Assembly: GCA_030065075.1 (NCBI GenBank)
Contig: JASJDQ010000025.1
Coordinates: 1-32,429 of the forward strand
DNA from: Paracoccaceae bacterium
Lineage (GTDB): Bacteria > Pseudomonadota > Alphaproteobacteria > Rhodobacterales > Rhodobacteraceae
Length of the DNA stretch: 32,429 bases
Reading direction: 5' to 3'
Shown one piece after another: positions 8,716 through 17,868 of the stretch (its first letter is position 1; every line of letters starts with the position of its first letter). A model generated the notes under the pieces. That model did no database searches. It was given only the letters and a program-made list of their open reading frames with translations, and was not told the DNA's origin. The position numbers and the translations under genes are program-made.

Positions 8716-9729
8716 TCAGGTGAAAATGCCGGTAACGCGACCAAGCAACATGAACGCTCGTGCCGTGCGCGTTTCAGCGATCGCGACGATGTCCTGATCC
8801 GACAGTTCGTCGATCATCTGCGAAAACGTCTTGTCGAAGGTCCGCAGGAAGTGGTGCGCCGCGTCCCGGAAGATCGTGTCCTGACGCATACGCGCCGCGC
8901 TCAGCGCAAGGGACGAGCGGTCACGAATGCCGCCGATCCCTGCGACTGCCGGCCCCCGCTCACCGCCGGCGAACTTGCGCCAGACCTCGGGCCGCGCGCG
9001 CTCAGGCGTCAAATCGTCCATATAGATGCCATCCTGGCTCAGAAGCGTCAGAATATCTTGGCTGGCTCGTACCAGGACCGACGCGCGCCTGTCGGCTAAT
9101 GCGCGCCTTAATGCTTCGAAGCCTGCTTTGTCTTCGGCGGTTTCGGGGAAGTTCAAGGCCGAGATGAAGTCCTGCTTGGCGATCCGCGTATCCGGCATGC
9201 TCGACGCAAGTTCCAGCGCGATTTGACCGTCGTTTGCCCGAGGCACTTCGGTCGATGGCGGCGTTTGCGGGTCAGGTATATTTGGTGGCGCGTGAACGGC
9301 AAAGTTCGTCAGGGTTTCTTCAGCGCGGCGTTGGGCTTTGACGATCTCGTCGATCTTCCGCTCGACGTTTGGACCCATCGTTGTTGCGGCGATCTGCGCT
9401 TGGCTCACATAGAGTTGGCGCATCGCATCCATGGAAGCCTGCAACCGCTCGCTTTCGTCGCGAATGATACGCGCGCTTTTCAGGGCGATTGCCGCGATCC
9501 AGATTAAGGCGACTGGTAGGAAGAGCGCCAGGATGACCACAAGAAAACGCAATGGTCCCAGAGAGTTGCCGTCGCCGACGCCAGATACGAAAAGAAAAAC
9601 CAGGGCCGCAAGGAACCAAGCGCTGCTGGCGACCAGCGCCAACCGGTCGATCGGGTCCATTCCAGGGGGTGTGTCCTGGCGACCGTAGATTCCAAGATCA
9701 ACTGGCGGAGATTGCCGCTCGTCGCTCAT
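8716..9729 (-). CDS. Two-pass membrane protein of unknown function
   Basis: I do not recognise this 337-residue family. Residues ~30-50 (ALVASSAWFLAALVFLFVSG) and ~60-84 (FLVVILALFLPVALIWIAAI) are membrane segments. They are followed by a charged helical region (~85-140, ARIIRDESERLQASMDAMRQ, IDEIVKAQRRAEET) likely to form a coiled coil, a Pro-rich linker (~145-165) and a soluble helical C-terminal domain (~170-337). It lies 10 bases downstream of greA on the same strand, so it is likely co-transcribed with it. The topology suggests an inner-membrane protein with a large cytoplasmic domain. Confidence 0.75.
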   Translation of the reverse strand: MSDERQSPPVDLGIYGRQDTPPGMDPIDRLALVASSAWFLAALVFLFVSGVGDGNSLGPLRFLVVILALFLPVALIWIAAIALKSARIIRDESERLQASMDAMRQLYVSQAQIAATTMGPNVERKIDEIVKAQRRAEETLTNFAVHAPPNIPDPQTPPSTEVPRANDGQIALELASSMPDTRIAKQDFISALNFPETAEDKAGFEALRRALADRRASVLVRASQDILTLLSQDGIYMDDLTPERARPEVWRKFAGGERGPAVAGIGGIRDRSSLALSAARMRQDTIFRDAAHHFLRTFDKTFSQMIDELSDQDIVAIAETRTARAFMLLGRVTGIFT

Positions 9730-9739
9730 TGAAAGGTCC

Positions 9740-10210
9740 CTAGCTATAAGAAATACTCAAAATCTCGTACCCCTTTTCGCCGCCCGGCGTCCGGACTTCA
9801 ACACTGTCGCCTTCGTCTTTTCCGATCAACGCGCGGGCAAGAGGGGATTTGATATTGAGCTTCCCGTTTTCGATATCGGCCTCGGGTTCACCCACGATCT
9901 GATAGGTGCGTTCTTCGTCGGTATCTTCGTCGACAATGGTGACCGTCGCACCGAACTTGATCGAGCCGGAAAGGGACGCCGGATCAATGACATCCGCCAG
10001 CGAGAGGATGCCCTCCAATTCCTTCACACGGCCTTCAATGAAGCTCTGCTTTTCGCGCGCAGCATGGTACTCTGCGTTCTCGGAAAGGTCGCCATGCTCG
10101 CGCGCCTCGGCAATCGCGCGGATCACCGCCGGGCGTTCTTGCGACTTCAATTTCTTCAATTCTTCATTGAGCGCGCTGTGTCCCGCGCGGGTAAGCGGTA
10201 TCTTTTCCAT
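9740..10210 (-). CDS. greA: Transcription elongation factor GreA
   Basis: GreA enters the RNA polymerase secondary channel and stimulates cleavage of backtracked RNA. The start at 10210 ([20 protein letters not shown]) gives 156 residues, the normal length; upstream in-frame residues do not resemble the family. The N-terminal coiled coil contains [20 protein letters not shown], with the acidic tip residues of GreA. The C-terminal FKBP-like domain follows ([38 protein letters not shown]). It heads a minus-strand pair with a membrane protein. Confidence 0.97.
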   Translation of the reverse strand: MEKIPLTRAGHSALNEELKKLKSQERPAVIRAIAEAREHGDLSENAEYHAAREKQSFIEGRVKELEGILSLADVIDPASLSGSIKFGATVTIVDEDTDEERTYQIVGEPEADIENGKLNIKSPLARALIGKDEGDSVEVRTPGGEKGYEILSISYS

Positions 10211-10392
10211 GGAAACCAACCTTACGAAAAGTCCCAAGGGTTTTACCGTCCCACGATAGCAAAGAGCAAGTCCTGTCGCGGATACAGCCATTTAACCGGG
10301 CAAATGCCAGTGAAAGAATGGCTGGGGTCATTAACCAAACAAAGAGCTTTCTTGGGCAAAAAGGCCGCCGGATCCATTGTGCCTCGCTTGAT

Positions 10393-11523
10393 ATGCCTTT
10401 CTATCTCGCTGTTTATGACTGGTCGCTCTATACGACCCCGGCCGCGCTTTCCACGGCGCGTCTCGAAGGCGATACCCAGCCCAATAACCCGGCAAATCCC
10501 GGCTACGATCCCGACGAGGCGAGCTGGCTGGGCGAAACCTTCACTTTCAATGGCGGGGCGTCCACGCAGCTTGCGGTCAACGACGACGATGGAAATTTCG
10601 AAGACGGTTATGTCGAAACCGGTGGTGCTGCGACCCTTGCGCAGGACGTAACGATCAACGGAACCACATATCTTGCGGGGTCCGTTGTCGAAAATGAGTT
10701 CTCCATGCTCGATTCCTCGGGGAACGAGATCTGGGTTGTCCGCATCGACGGTGTCAATGTCGGGTTTGCTTACCCAGAGGGTCTGGAACCAAGCAGCGGA
10801 GAGACATTTATCGGCGTTACCGGCCGCGATGGTGACGGTGCTTCTAGCGACGATGGCATCGGATCTTCCGAGCCATACAGTCTTCTTGTTTGTTTCACGA
10901 ATGGCGCGATGATCGCGACGCCAGATGGCCCGCGTCCAGTCGAAATGCTGCGGACAGGCGATACTGTCTCCACAGTCGATTGCGGACCACAGCCCATAAT
11001 TTGGACGTCTAGCCTGCAGGTGCGTTTCCGGGGTGATCCGAATGATGCCAAGCCGGTCTTGGTCAAAAAGGGCGCCTTTGCGTCTTGTTTTCCAACCCGT
11101 GATCTTGTGGTGTCTCCCCAGCACCGTTTCGTGTTTCACGATCAGCGCGGTGGTCAGTCAAAAGAGGTTTTGGTGGCGGCCAAGGCGTTGACCTGCCTTC
11201 CGGGAATTCGGTCGATGAACGGAAAGCGGACGGTCGAATACCGGCACTTTGCCCTTCGCCGCCATTCCGTTGTCGTCGCTGACGGTGTCCACACTGAAAG
11301 CTGCTACATCGGCCCCAGTGTCCTTGCTGGCGCATCGGAGTTGGATTGCCGCAGGCTGAAGCAACAATTCCCAGATCTTCTTTCTGGTCGTGGATATGGG
11401 CCGACTGCGCGCCCCGTGATAAAAGTTCAGGAAGCGCGCCGCTTGTTGATTTCAAAAGAACTGACTTTTGAGCAGGCATCAACAAGGCAAAATCATTGTA
11501 TCCTTGACAGCGTGCCTGCCTGA
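10393..11523 (+). CDS. Hint-domain protein
   Basis: This 376-residue protein begins MPFYLAVYDWSLYTT. The first ~165 residues form a beta-rich, Asp/Gly-rich region (NDDDGNFEDGY, GRDGDGASSDD). From residue 167 comes a Hedgehog/intein (Hint) module: CFTNGAMIATPDGPRPVEML, then a GDTVSTVDCGPQPIIW block, and SPQHRF as the internal His motif. Hint modules perform autocatalytic N-S acyl shift and can cleave or splice; here the first Cys and the His are present. The C-terminal ~70 residues are not recognised. Start choice rests on similarity to the N-terminus common in such proteins, because neither this ATG nor the one at 10318 has a good ribosome site. No signal peptide is seen. It is divergent from greA. 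Confidence 0.8.
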   Translation: MPFYLAVYDWSLYTTPAALSTARLEGDTQPNNPANPGYDPDEASWLGETFTFNGGASTQLAVNDDDGNFEDGYVETGGAATLAQDVTINGTTYLAGSVVENEFSMLDSSGNEIWVVRIDGVNVGFAYPEGLEPSSGETFIGVTGRDGDGASSDDGIGSSEPYSLLVCFTNGAMIATPDGPRPVEMLRTGDTVSTVDCGPQPIIWTSSLQVRFRGDPNDAKPVLVKKGAFASCFPTRDLVVSPQHRFVFHDQRGGQSKEVLVAAKALTCLPGIRSMNGKRTVEYRHFALRRHSVVVADGVHTESCYIGPSVLAGASELDCRRLKQQFPDLLSGRGYGPTARPVIKVQEARRLLISKELTFEQASTRQNHCILDSVPA

Positions 11524-11559
11524 ACAGCCATCGAATTCGCTCGTAACGCTCCGTTTCGA

Positions 11560-11588
11560 TTGACCAAGCGTCGGCTTCTGACTACGCA
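11560..11588 (+). promoter_or_regulatory. Putative promoter of the ETF-QO gene
   Basis: TTGACC (11560-11565) and TACGCA (11583-11588) are spaced 17 bases apart, 30 bases before the ATG at 11618. The -35 is near consensus, and the -10 keeps only the leading TA of the consensus. Confidence 0.35.
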
Positions 11589-11617
11589 ATGTCGGACGAA
11601 TTCGAGAGGGAACATCG

Positions 11618-13270
11618 ATGGCCGAGATCGAGCGTGAAAGCATGGAATATGACGTGGTTATCGTCGGCGCTGGACCTGCGGGTCTTTCGGCTGCGATCCG
11701 GCTGAAGCAACTCGATGCCGATCTGAACGTTGTCGTGTTGGAAAAGGGCTCGGAAGTCGGCGCGCACATCCTTTCTGGGGCGGTTCTGGACCCGTCGGGC
11801 CTGACGCGACTTATGCCGGATTGGAAAGACAAGGGCGCGCCCGTCACGGTCGAGGTCACGAAAGACAAGTTCTATATACTTGGCGAAGCGGGCAAACTGC
11901 GTCTGCCGAATTTCCTGATGCCGCCGCTGATGAACAACCACGGCAATTACATCGTGTCGATGGGCAATGTCTGCCGCTGGATGGCCGAGCAGGCCGAAAC
12001 GATGGGGGTCGAGATCTTCCCCGGCATGTCATGCTCGGAGCTGGTCTACGGCGAAAACGGTGAGTTGAAAGGCGTTGTCGCTGGCGTCTTCGGGCTGGAA
12101 CCCGATGGCTCCTACGGCCCGAACACCGAACCGGGGATGGAGCTTCACGGCAAGTACGTCTTCTTGTCGGAAGGCGTGCGCGGGTCGCTCTCGAAGGAGG
12201 TGATTGCGAAGTACGACCTCGATAAGGATTGCGACGTGCCAAAGTTCGGCATCGGCATGAAAGAGATCTGGGGGGTCAAGCCCGAGAACCACGACGAAGG
12301 CTCGGTCCTGCATACGATGGGCTGGCCGCTAGGCTGGAAGCAGTCGGGCGGCAGCTTCATGTATCACCTTGATAACAATCAGGTTTATGTGGGCTATATC
12401 GTCGATCTGAACTACAAGAACCCGCACCTTTTCCCCTACATGGAGTTCCAGCGGTTCAAGCATCATCCCGAGATCGCGAAGGTGCTGGAAGGCGGCAAGC
12501 GCGTGGCCTACGGCGCGCGGGCCGTGACCAAAGGCGGGTTCCAATCGATGCCGCAAGCGGCTTTCCCGGGTGGTGCGCTGTTGGGCTGTTCCGTCGGGTT
12601 GGTGAACCTGCCGCGCATCAAGGGCAACCACAACGCGATGCATTCGGGCATCGACGCCGCCGAAGCGGCCTTTGCCGCGCTTCAAGCCGGGCGCAGCGGC
12701 GACTCGCTGGAGGCCTATGACACGGCCTTGCGCGAGGGGCCAGTCGGCAAGGACCTTAAGCGCGTCCGGAACGTGGCGCCTTTGAACGCCAAGTATGGGC
12801 CGCTTGGCGGACTGGCGTTTGGCGGCTTCGACATGTGGTTCCAGACGATCTTCGGCGGTCTCAGCCTCTTCGGCACGCTCGCGCATGGCAAGACCGATGC
12901 CGAGGCGACCGAGGATGCCTCGAAGCATAAACCGATCGACTATCCCAAGCCCGATGGTGTTTTGAGCTTCGACCGTCTGACAAATGTCAGCTTCTCCTTC
13001 ACCAACCACGAGGAAAGCCAACCGGCGCATCTGCGTCTGACCGATCCAGATGTTCCGGTGAAGGTGAACTGGGCCAAATACGCCGGTCCCTCCGAACGCT
13101 ACTGTCCTGCAGGCGTCTACGAATTCGTGGGCGAAGACGCGGTTCGGAAATTCCAGATCAACTTCCAGAACTGCGTGCACTGCAAGACTTGTGACATCAA
13201 GGACCCAAGCCAGAACATCACATGGACCACGCCGCAGGGGGGCGATGGGCCGAACTATCCGAATATGTGA
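11618..13270 (+). CDS. Electron-transfer flavoprotein:ubiquinone oxidoreductase
   Basis: ETF-QO is a membrane-associated flavo-iron-sulfur enzyme that moves electrons from reduced electron-transfer flavoprotein (fatty and amino acid oxidation) to ubiquinone. The 550 residues start with an FAD-binding Rossmann motif VIVGAGPAGLSAA (residues 14-26) and a GAHILSGAVL segment. The [4Fe-4S] ligands are Cys496 in RYCPAGVYEF and Cys519, Cys522, Cys525 in NCVHCKTCDIKDPSQNI, all present. Length and C-terminus match the family. GAGAGGGA precedes the ATG. Its stop abuts the stop of the convergent gene with no spacer. Confidence 0.97.
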   Translation: MAEIERESMEYDVVIVGAGPAGLSAAIRLKQLDADLNVVVLEKGSEVGAHILSGAVLDPSGLTRLMPDWKDKGAPVTVEVTKDKFYILGEAGKLRLPNFLMPPLMNNHGNYIVSMGNVCRWMAEQAETMGVEIFPGMSCSELVYGENGELKGVVAGVFGLEPDGSYGPNTEPGMELHGKYVFLSEGVRGSLSKEVIAKYDLDKDCDVPKFGIGMKEIWGVKPENHDEGSVLHTMGWPLGWKQSGGSFMYHLDNNQVYVGYIVDLNYKNPHLFPYMEFQRFKHHPEIAKVLEGGKRVAYGARAVTKGGFQSMPQAAFPGGALLGCSVGLVNLPRIKGNHNAMHSGIDAAEAAFAALQAGRSGDSLEAYDTALREGPVGKDLKRVRNVAPLNAKYGPLGGLAFGGFDMWFQTIFGGLSLFGTLAHGKTDAEATEDASKHKPIDYPKPDGVLSFDRLTNVSFSFTNHEESQPAHLRLTDPDVPVKVNWAKYAGPSERYCPAGVYEFVGEDAVRKFQINFQNCVHCKTCDIKDPSQNITWTTPQGGDGPNYPNM

Positions 13271-13909
13271 TTACTTCTTGAACGCGACGCGCAGATCGTC
13301 GATGGCGGCCACTTGCTTGGTCGAAAGCTCGCCATCAACCAAGCCGGACAGCACGTCTTGCAGTAATTCGTAGGACGACGTGCCATCGATCCTGAACATG
13401 CGCCGTCCAAGGCGCGGGATCGCCTGTGCGGGACCGTCGCATTGGGTCATCAGCCAGCGGCCAAGCACCTCCATCTCTTCCGCCTCTTCCTCATCTGCCC
13501 GCAGATTGGAGCGAACCAGAACGTGCAACTTCTTGCGCTGGTCCTGGGTAGGAAGATCGTCGAGTTCCAGGAAGGATTGAGCGATGGCACAGATTGCGAT
13601 GCGCGGGTCGTCGATGCCTTCCACCGGATGCTCGCGTGTCTGACGTCGAAAGGCGATCCGGCGCGGCGCATTCTTGAGCGTCGTTGCAGCATCTGACGCA
13701 ACATGCAGAGCTTCGCGTGGGTTGTTGCGTGCCCACCACCAAATAGCGCCGCCGATGGCGGTGAGGATCAATATGACTATGGGCACAATACCATCCTTGA
13801 AATAGTGGCCTGCACCTGAGGTTAAAATCCATTCTGAGGAGAATTCGGGCCGAGTTTGTGGCAATTCCATGGGCGTTCGCGGGGAACTGATCGAGATCTG
13901 CGGGTACAT
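13271..13909 (-). CDS. Single-pass membrane protein, possibly TerB-like soluble domain
   Basis: The 212-residue protein has one membrane segment at ~40-60 (DGIVPIVILILTAIGGAIWW), a short basic linker (RRIAFRRQTREH), and a helical domain (~95-205) with IAICAIAQSFLELDD and an acidic EEEAEEMEVLGRWL stretch that loosely recalls the TerB fold. That resemblance is only by eye, and I assign no function. The first Met is at 13909; the Met at 13870 is an alternative start with no better ribosome site. The 3' end touches the stop codon of ETF-QO exactly, as the two genes converge. Confidence 0.65.
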   Translation of the reverse strand: MYPQISISSPRTPMELPQTRPEFSSEWILTSGAGHYFKDGIVPIVILILTAIGGAIWWWARNNPREALHVASDAATTLKNAPRRIAFRRQTREHPVEGIDDPRIAICAIAQSFLELDDLPTQDQRKKLHVLVRSNLRADEEEAEEMEVLGRWLMTQCDGPAQAIPRLGRRMFRIDGTSSYELLQDVLSGLVDGELSTKQVAAIDDLRVAFKK

Positions 13910-14007
13910 GTAACACTTGCGTCAGTATTCTGCGCCAAACTGTCCGCCTAAGTTGCCTCCCCACGCACTGCGCACTAGGGTTTCGGGAAATCAGGAAGGC
14001 TTTGCAT

Positions 14008-15720
14008 ATGCAACTTACCAAACTGAAGATGCTTGCTGTCGTTTTGTCGACGGGATTGTCGTCTGGCGCGGCTCTGGCGGATTCTGGCAGCTATCTTGCT
14101 GCGCGCTCGGCCATGGCGGTCAGCGATTACAGCGAGGCGGCTCAATATTTCTCGCGCGCTCTGGTGCGTGACCCGGGCAATCTGACACTGCTTGAAAGCG
14201 CGGCCACGGCCTATCTGGGCCTGGGCGATCTTGACCGCTCTGCCGAACTTGCGCGGCGGATGGTTTCCGCAGGTGGCACCGGGCAATTGGGCGGGCTGAT
14301 CTTGTTGGGCGAGAATGCGCGCGCTGAAGATTGGAACCAGATACAATCGGCGCTGGACGGCGGGCTGACCGTTGGGCCACTGTTCGACGGGCTGGCCAGG
14401 TCCTGGGCGCTGGTCGGGTCGGGCAACATGTCCGATGCATTGGCTTCTTTCGACGAGGTCGCCACGAATGCGGGTGTCGAGGCGTTTGGTCTGTACCACA
14501 AAGCGCTTGCCTTGGGATCGGTTGGAGATTTCGAAGGTGCGGCGACCATTCTCTCGGGCGAAGCGGGCACCACGCTGCGTCTTTCGCGACGGGGGGTCGT
14601 TGCCTATGCCGAGGTGCTAAGCCAGCTTGAGCGAAACGACGAGGCGATTGATCTTATTACGCAAAGTTTCGGGGCGTCGCTTGATCCTTACCTGGAGGAT
14701 TTGCGCACGCGACTTGAGGCGGGCGAGACTCTGGCGTTCAAAACGGTTGAGACACCTGTCCATGGCGTGGCCGAAATCTATTTCTCGATCGCAAATGCAC
14801 TTCGGACGGAAGCGCAACCGGCTTACACCGTTCTTTATACGCGCATGGCTGCAGCACTTCGGCCCGAACACACGGACGCGCTTTTGCTGACAGCAGAATT
14901 GCTGGAAAGCCTTGAACGCTTCGATCTGGCAACTGATGTCTATGACACCGTGCCGCGCGATGATCCGTTGTTCCATGCCGCAGAACTGGGCCGGGCCGAG
15001 GCGCTTCGCCGCGCGGGACGCGACGATGCCGCAATCGAGGTTTTGAACCAACTTTCGGAAAGTCATGCTCATCTACCGCTGGTCCATGTGACGCTTGGCG
15101 ACACGTTGCGTGGCCTTGAGCAGTTTGAAGACGCGATAGAGCCCTACAACACAGCCATTTCCCTGATCGAGACCCTGGAAGAGCAGCATTGGATCATTTT
15201 CTTCGCGCGCGCCATTACATTTGAGCGGACGAAGCAATGGGAAAAGGCCGAAGCGGATTTCCGGAAAGCGCTGGAGCTTCGGCCCGACCAGCCTCAGGTG
15301 CTTAACTATCTTGGATACTCGTTCCTGGAGATGCAGACCAATTATGACGAGGCGCTCGCAATGATCGAGCGCGCGGTCGAGTTGCGGCCTGACTCGGGGT
15401 ACATCATCGACTCGCTTGGATGGGGCCTTTACCGGCTTGGCCGCTATGAAGAGGCGGTAGGTCACATGGAGAACGCGGTCGAAAAGATGCCCATCGACCC
15501 GATCGTCAACGATCACCTCGGCGACGTGTATTGGGCGGTCGGACGTTATCGCGAGGCCGAGTTCCAGTGGCACCGGGCACTTTCGTTCATCACCGACGAC
15601 ACAGACTTGAACGACATCGACCCCGAGCGGATCCGGCGCAAGCTGGAAGTGGGGCTGTATCAGGTTCTGGAGGAAGAGGGTGCGGAACCACTGAAGGTCG
15701 CGAATGGCGAAGACGGTTGA
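14008..15720 (+). CDS. Exported tetratricopeptide-repeat protein
   Basis: The ATG at 14008, preceded by AGGAAGG at good spacing, gives 570 residues. The first ~24 form a signal peptide ending in GAALA before DSGSY; the TTG six bases upstream is not needed. The rest is built of helical TPR units: an early pair (~27-75, DYSEAAQYFSRALVRDPGN), a degenerate middle, and clear repeats from ~390 (KAEADFRKALELRPDQPQVL; EALAMIERAVELRPDSGYII; EAVGHMENAVEKMPIDPIVN). It is probably a periplasmic or outer-membrane-associated scaffold, as is common in alphaproteobacteria. The end overlaps the ispE start by 17 bases, so the two are coupled. Confidence 0.85.
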   Translation: MQLTKLKMLAVVLSTGLSSGAALADSGSYLAARSAMAVSDYSEAAQYFSRALVRDPGNLTLLESAATAYLGLGDLDRSAELARRMVSAGGTGQLGGLILLGENARAEDWNQIQSALDGGLTVGPLFDGLARSWALVGSGNMSDALASFDEVATNAGVEAFGLYHKALALGSVGDFEGAATILSGEAGTTLRLSRRGVVAYAEVLSQLERNDEAIDLITQSFGASLDPYLEDLRTRLEAGETLAFKTVETPVHGVAEIYFSIANALRTEAQPAYTVLYTRMAAALRPEHTDALLLTAELLESLERFDLATDVYDTVPRDDPLFHAAELGRAEALRRAGRDDAAIEVLNQLSESHAHLPLVHVTLGDTLRGLEQFEDAIEPYNTAISLIETLEEQHWIIFFARAITFERTKQWEKAEADFRKALELRPDQPQVLNYLGYSFLEMQTNYDEALAMIERAVELRPDSGYIIDSLGWGLYRLGRYEEAVGHMENAVEKMPIDPIVNDHLGDVYWAVGRYREAEFQWHRALSFITDDTDLNDIDPERIRRKLEVGLYQVLEEEGAEPLKVANGEDG

Positions 15721-16600
15721 GGTCTTCGCGCCTGCGAAGATCAACCTGACGCTTCACATCACCGGACAACGGGACGACGGGTATCACCTGTTGGACAGCC
15801 TGGTGGCCTTCGCCGATATCGGCGACCGGCTGACGATGACAGAGGCCGATCGCTGGTCGATTTCGGTGTCTGGACCCGAGGCGCAGGGGGTGCCTGCGGA
15901 CGAAAGCAACTTGGCCCTGAAAGCTGCCAAGCTGACGGCAAGCGCGGATCGCGCCGCATCCCTTGAGTTGGAAAAGTTCCTGCCCCCTGCATCGGGAATT
16001 GGTGGCGGTTCCTCGGATGCCGCGGCGGCGTTTCGTGGTGTGTACCGCCTGCACAAGGTGCCCGGTGGTCCCTTGAAGCAGTACGATGGCGAGGGCGATC
16101 GTTTTCTGGCGCTGGGTGCGGATGTGCCGATGTGCCTGGTTCCCTTCCCGAAACGCGTGCTCGGGATCGGCGAGGAGATGCAACATGTCACGCTTCCGTC
16201 CTTGGCGGCCGTTCTGGTCAATCCGCGGATCGAAGTGCCGACGCCTGTGATCTTTCGTGACCTGGAAGAGAAGCGAAACCCGCCAACGGCGACAGCGTTG
16301 CCAGACTTCGCGCATTCCGAGGCACTGATCAGATGGTTGGAGGATCAGAGGAATGATCTGGAAAAACCGGCGATCGCGAATGCGCCCGTGATCGCCCGCG
16401 TGTTGGAAGTCTTGCGCGGCTTGGCGGGATGCAAGTTGGCGCGGATGTCCGGGTCCGGAGCCACGTGCTTCGGGCTTTTTGCGGACGACGGCGCCGCGCA
16501 CTCAGCGGCAGACGAGCTGAGAGCGCGACACCACGATTGGTGGATCGAGGCCTGCTCAATTGGCGACCAGCTTGACCGATCAATGCCGCGGCTCAGTTGA
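15704..16600 (+). CDS. ispE: 4-diphosphocytidyl-2-C-methyl-D-erythritol kinase
   Basis: IspE phosphorylates CDP-methylerythritol in the non-mevalonate (MEP) route to isoprenoids. This GHMP-family kinase of 298 residues has FAPAKINLTLHI (Lys12) at the N-terminus, the ATP-binding glycine loop PPASGIGGGSSDAAAAF at ~95-110, the catalytic Asp in ALGADVPMCL (Asp141) and a C-terminal KLARMSGSGATCFGLF motif. The start lies within the last codons of the TPR gene. Its stop overlaps the stop of the convergent polyprenyl synthase by 8 bases. Confidence 0.96.
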   Translation: MAKTVEVFAPAKINLTLHITGQRDDGYHLLDSLVAFADIGDRLTMTEADRWSISVSGPEAQGVPADESNLALKAAKLTASADRAASLELEKFLPPASGIGGGSSDAAAAFRGVYRLHKVPGGPLKQYDGEGDRFLALGADVPMCLVPFPKRVLGIGEEMQHVTLPSLAAVLVNPRIEVPTPVIFRDLEEKRNPPTATALPDFAHSEALIRWLEDQRNDLEKPAIANAPVIARVLEVLRGLAGCKLARMSGSGATCFGLFADDGAAHSAADELRARHHDWWIEACSIGDQLDRSMPRLS

Positions 16601-17597
16601 TCCGGGCGACCACGTAGTCGGCGAGGTCGCGCAGCATGTCGCGCAGAGGATGGTCGGGCAGGACCGCAAGGGCATCCTTTGCCGTCGCGGACCATTCAAG
16701 CGCCTGAGCACGTGTGGCGTCCATCGTGCCATGCTTGGCGATGATGGCCAGCGCCTGATCCAGGTCGGCGCCGCTCTGGTCGCCCTTCTCGATGGTGCGG
16801 ACCCAGAAGGCTTGTTCGTCGGCATCGGCCTTGGCAACCGCCTTAATGACCGGTAGCGTTAGTTTTCGTTCACGGAAATCGTCGCCAAGGTTCTTGCCGG
16901 TGGCAGAAGTGTCGCCGCCATAGTCCAACAGATCGTCGGCAATCTGGAAGGCGATGCCCAAAGCGTCGCCATAGGTGTGGAGCGACTTAACCTGCTCTTC
17001 CGAGACGCCTGCGATCACACCGCCGACCTCCGCCGCTGCCGCAAAGAGCGCGGCCGTTTTGCCGCGGACGACTTTCAGATAGATGTCTTCGGTCGTTGCC
17101 AGATTGGCCGCCGCTGTAAGTTGCAGCACCTCGCCCTCGGCGATGGTGGCCGAGGCGTCAGCCAGGATGTCCAGCACACGGAGCGAGCCGGTGGCCGTCA
17201 TCAATTGGAACGAGCGGGCAAAGAGGTAGTCACCGACCAGAACCGAAGACTTGTTGTCCCACAGGAGATTGGCTGTCGGGCGGCCGCGTCGCTGCGCGCT
17301 TTCGTCCACGACATCGTCATGCAAGAGAGTGGCGGTGTGGATGAACTCCACCGTGGCGGCAAGGCGATGGTGATTGACACCCTCGTACCCGCAAAGCCGC
17401 GCCGCCGCCAAAGTCAGCATGGGTCGCACCCGCTTGCCGCCAGCGTCCACCAGATGTGCGGTGACCTCTGGAATGCGTGGCGCGTTTTCTGACGCCATCC
17501 GTTCGCGGATCAGCGCATCAACCGCCGAAAGGTCATCAGCCAGATACTCGGCCAGGCGCTCGTGCGGTTTCACCGATGTTTCGGTGTCCAGGCTCAT
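16593..17597 (-). CDS. ispB: Trans-polyprenyl diphosphate synthase (ubiquinone side chain)
   Basis: This enzyme elongates farnesyl-type diphosphates with isopentenyl diphosphate to a long all-trans chain, probably for ubiquinone. From the start at 17597 (MSLDTETSVKPHERL) it is 334 residues. The first Asp-rich motif HDDVVDE (Asp94, Asp95, Asp98) is followed by RRGRPTAN; the second motif QIADDLLDYGG (Asp220, Asp221, Asp224) follows. These define the class. Chain length (octa- or decaprenyl) cannot be read from the sequence; decaprenyl is usual in Rhodobacterales. An upstream Met at 17780 would run through the neighbouring gene and was rejected. Confidence 0.93.
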   Translation of the reverse strand: MSLDTETSVKPHERLAEYLADDLSAVDALIRERMASENAPRIPEVTAHLVDAGGKRVRPMLTLAAARLCGYEGVNHHRLAATVEFIHTATLLHDDVVDESAQRRGRPTANLLWDNKSSVLVGDYLFARSFQLMTATGSLRVLDILADASATIAEGEVLQLTAAANLATTEDIYLKVVRGKTAALFAAAAEVGGVIAGVSEEQVKSLHTYGDALGIAFQIADDLLDYGGDTSATGKNLGDDFRERKLTLPVIKAVAKADADEQAFWVRTIEKGDQSGADLDQALAIIAKHGTMDATRAQALEWSATAKDALAVLPDHPLRDMLRDLADYVVARIN

Positions 17598-17652
17598 CAC
17601 ACCCCTGTCAGGTCGCTCGACAAACCCTGCGGTCTGCCTTTTATTCCGTTTC

Positions 17653-17868
17653 ATGAAAGAACTTCTGCGCACAAATGATCCGACGGCAATGGCCTTCGCA
17701 AAAGCTCTGCTTGAGGGCGAGGATATAGACTGCTTCGAGATGGACGTCCATATGAGCGTCCTTGAAGGGTCGATTGGCATATTGCCGCGCCGGTTGATGG
17801 TGCGCGATGCGGATCATTTTCAGGCGCGCCATGTTCTGAAGGACAACGACCTGCTGGCAGACGAGTGA
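17653..17868 (+). CDS. DUF2007-type small protein
   Basis: This 71-residue protein (MKELLRTNDPTAMAFAKALL at its start) matches the short DUF2007 'putative signal transducing protein' pattern: an N-terminal strand with LRTNDP, a helix containing the family's AxALLEGEDI stretch, a variable middle and a C-terminal RHVLKDNDLL. The ATG at 17653 is the natural start; the longer upstream frame is antisense to the polyprenyl synthase gene. It overlaps the methyltransferase start and is probably co-transcribed with it. The biochemical role of the family is not established. Confidence 0.85.
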   Translation: MKELLRTNDPTAMAFAKALLEGEDIDCFEMDVHMSVLEGSIGILPRRLMVRDADHFQARHVLKDNDLLADE

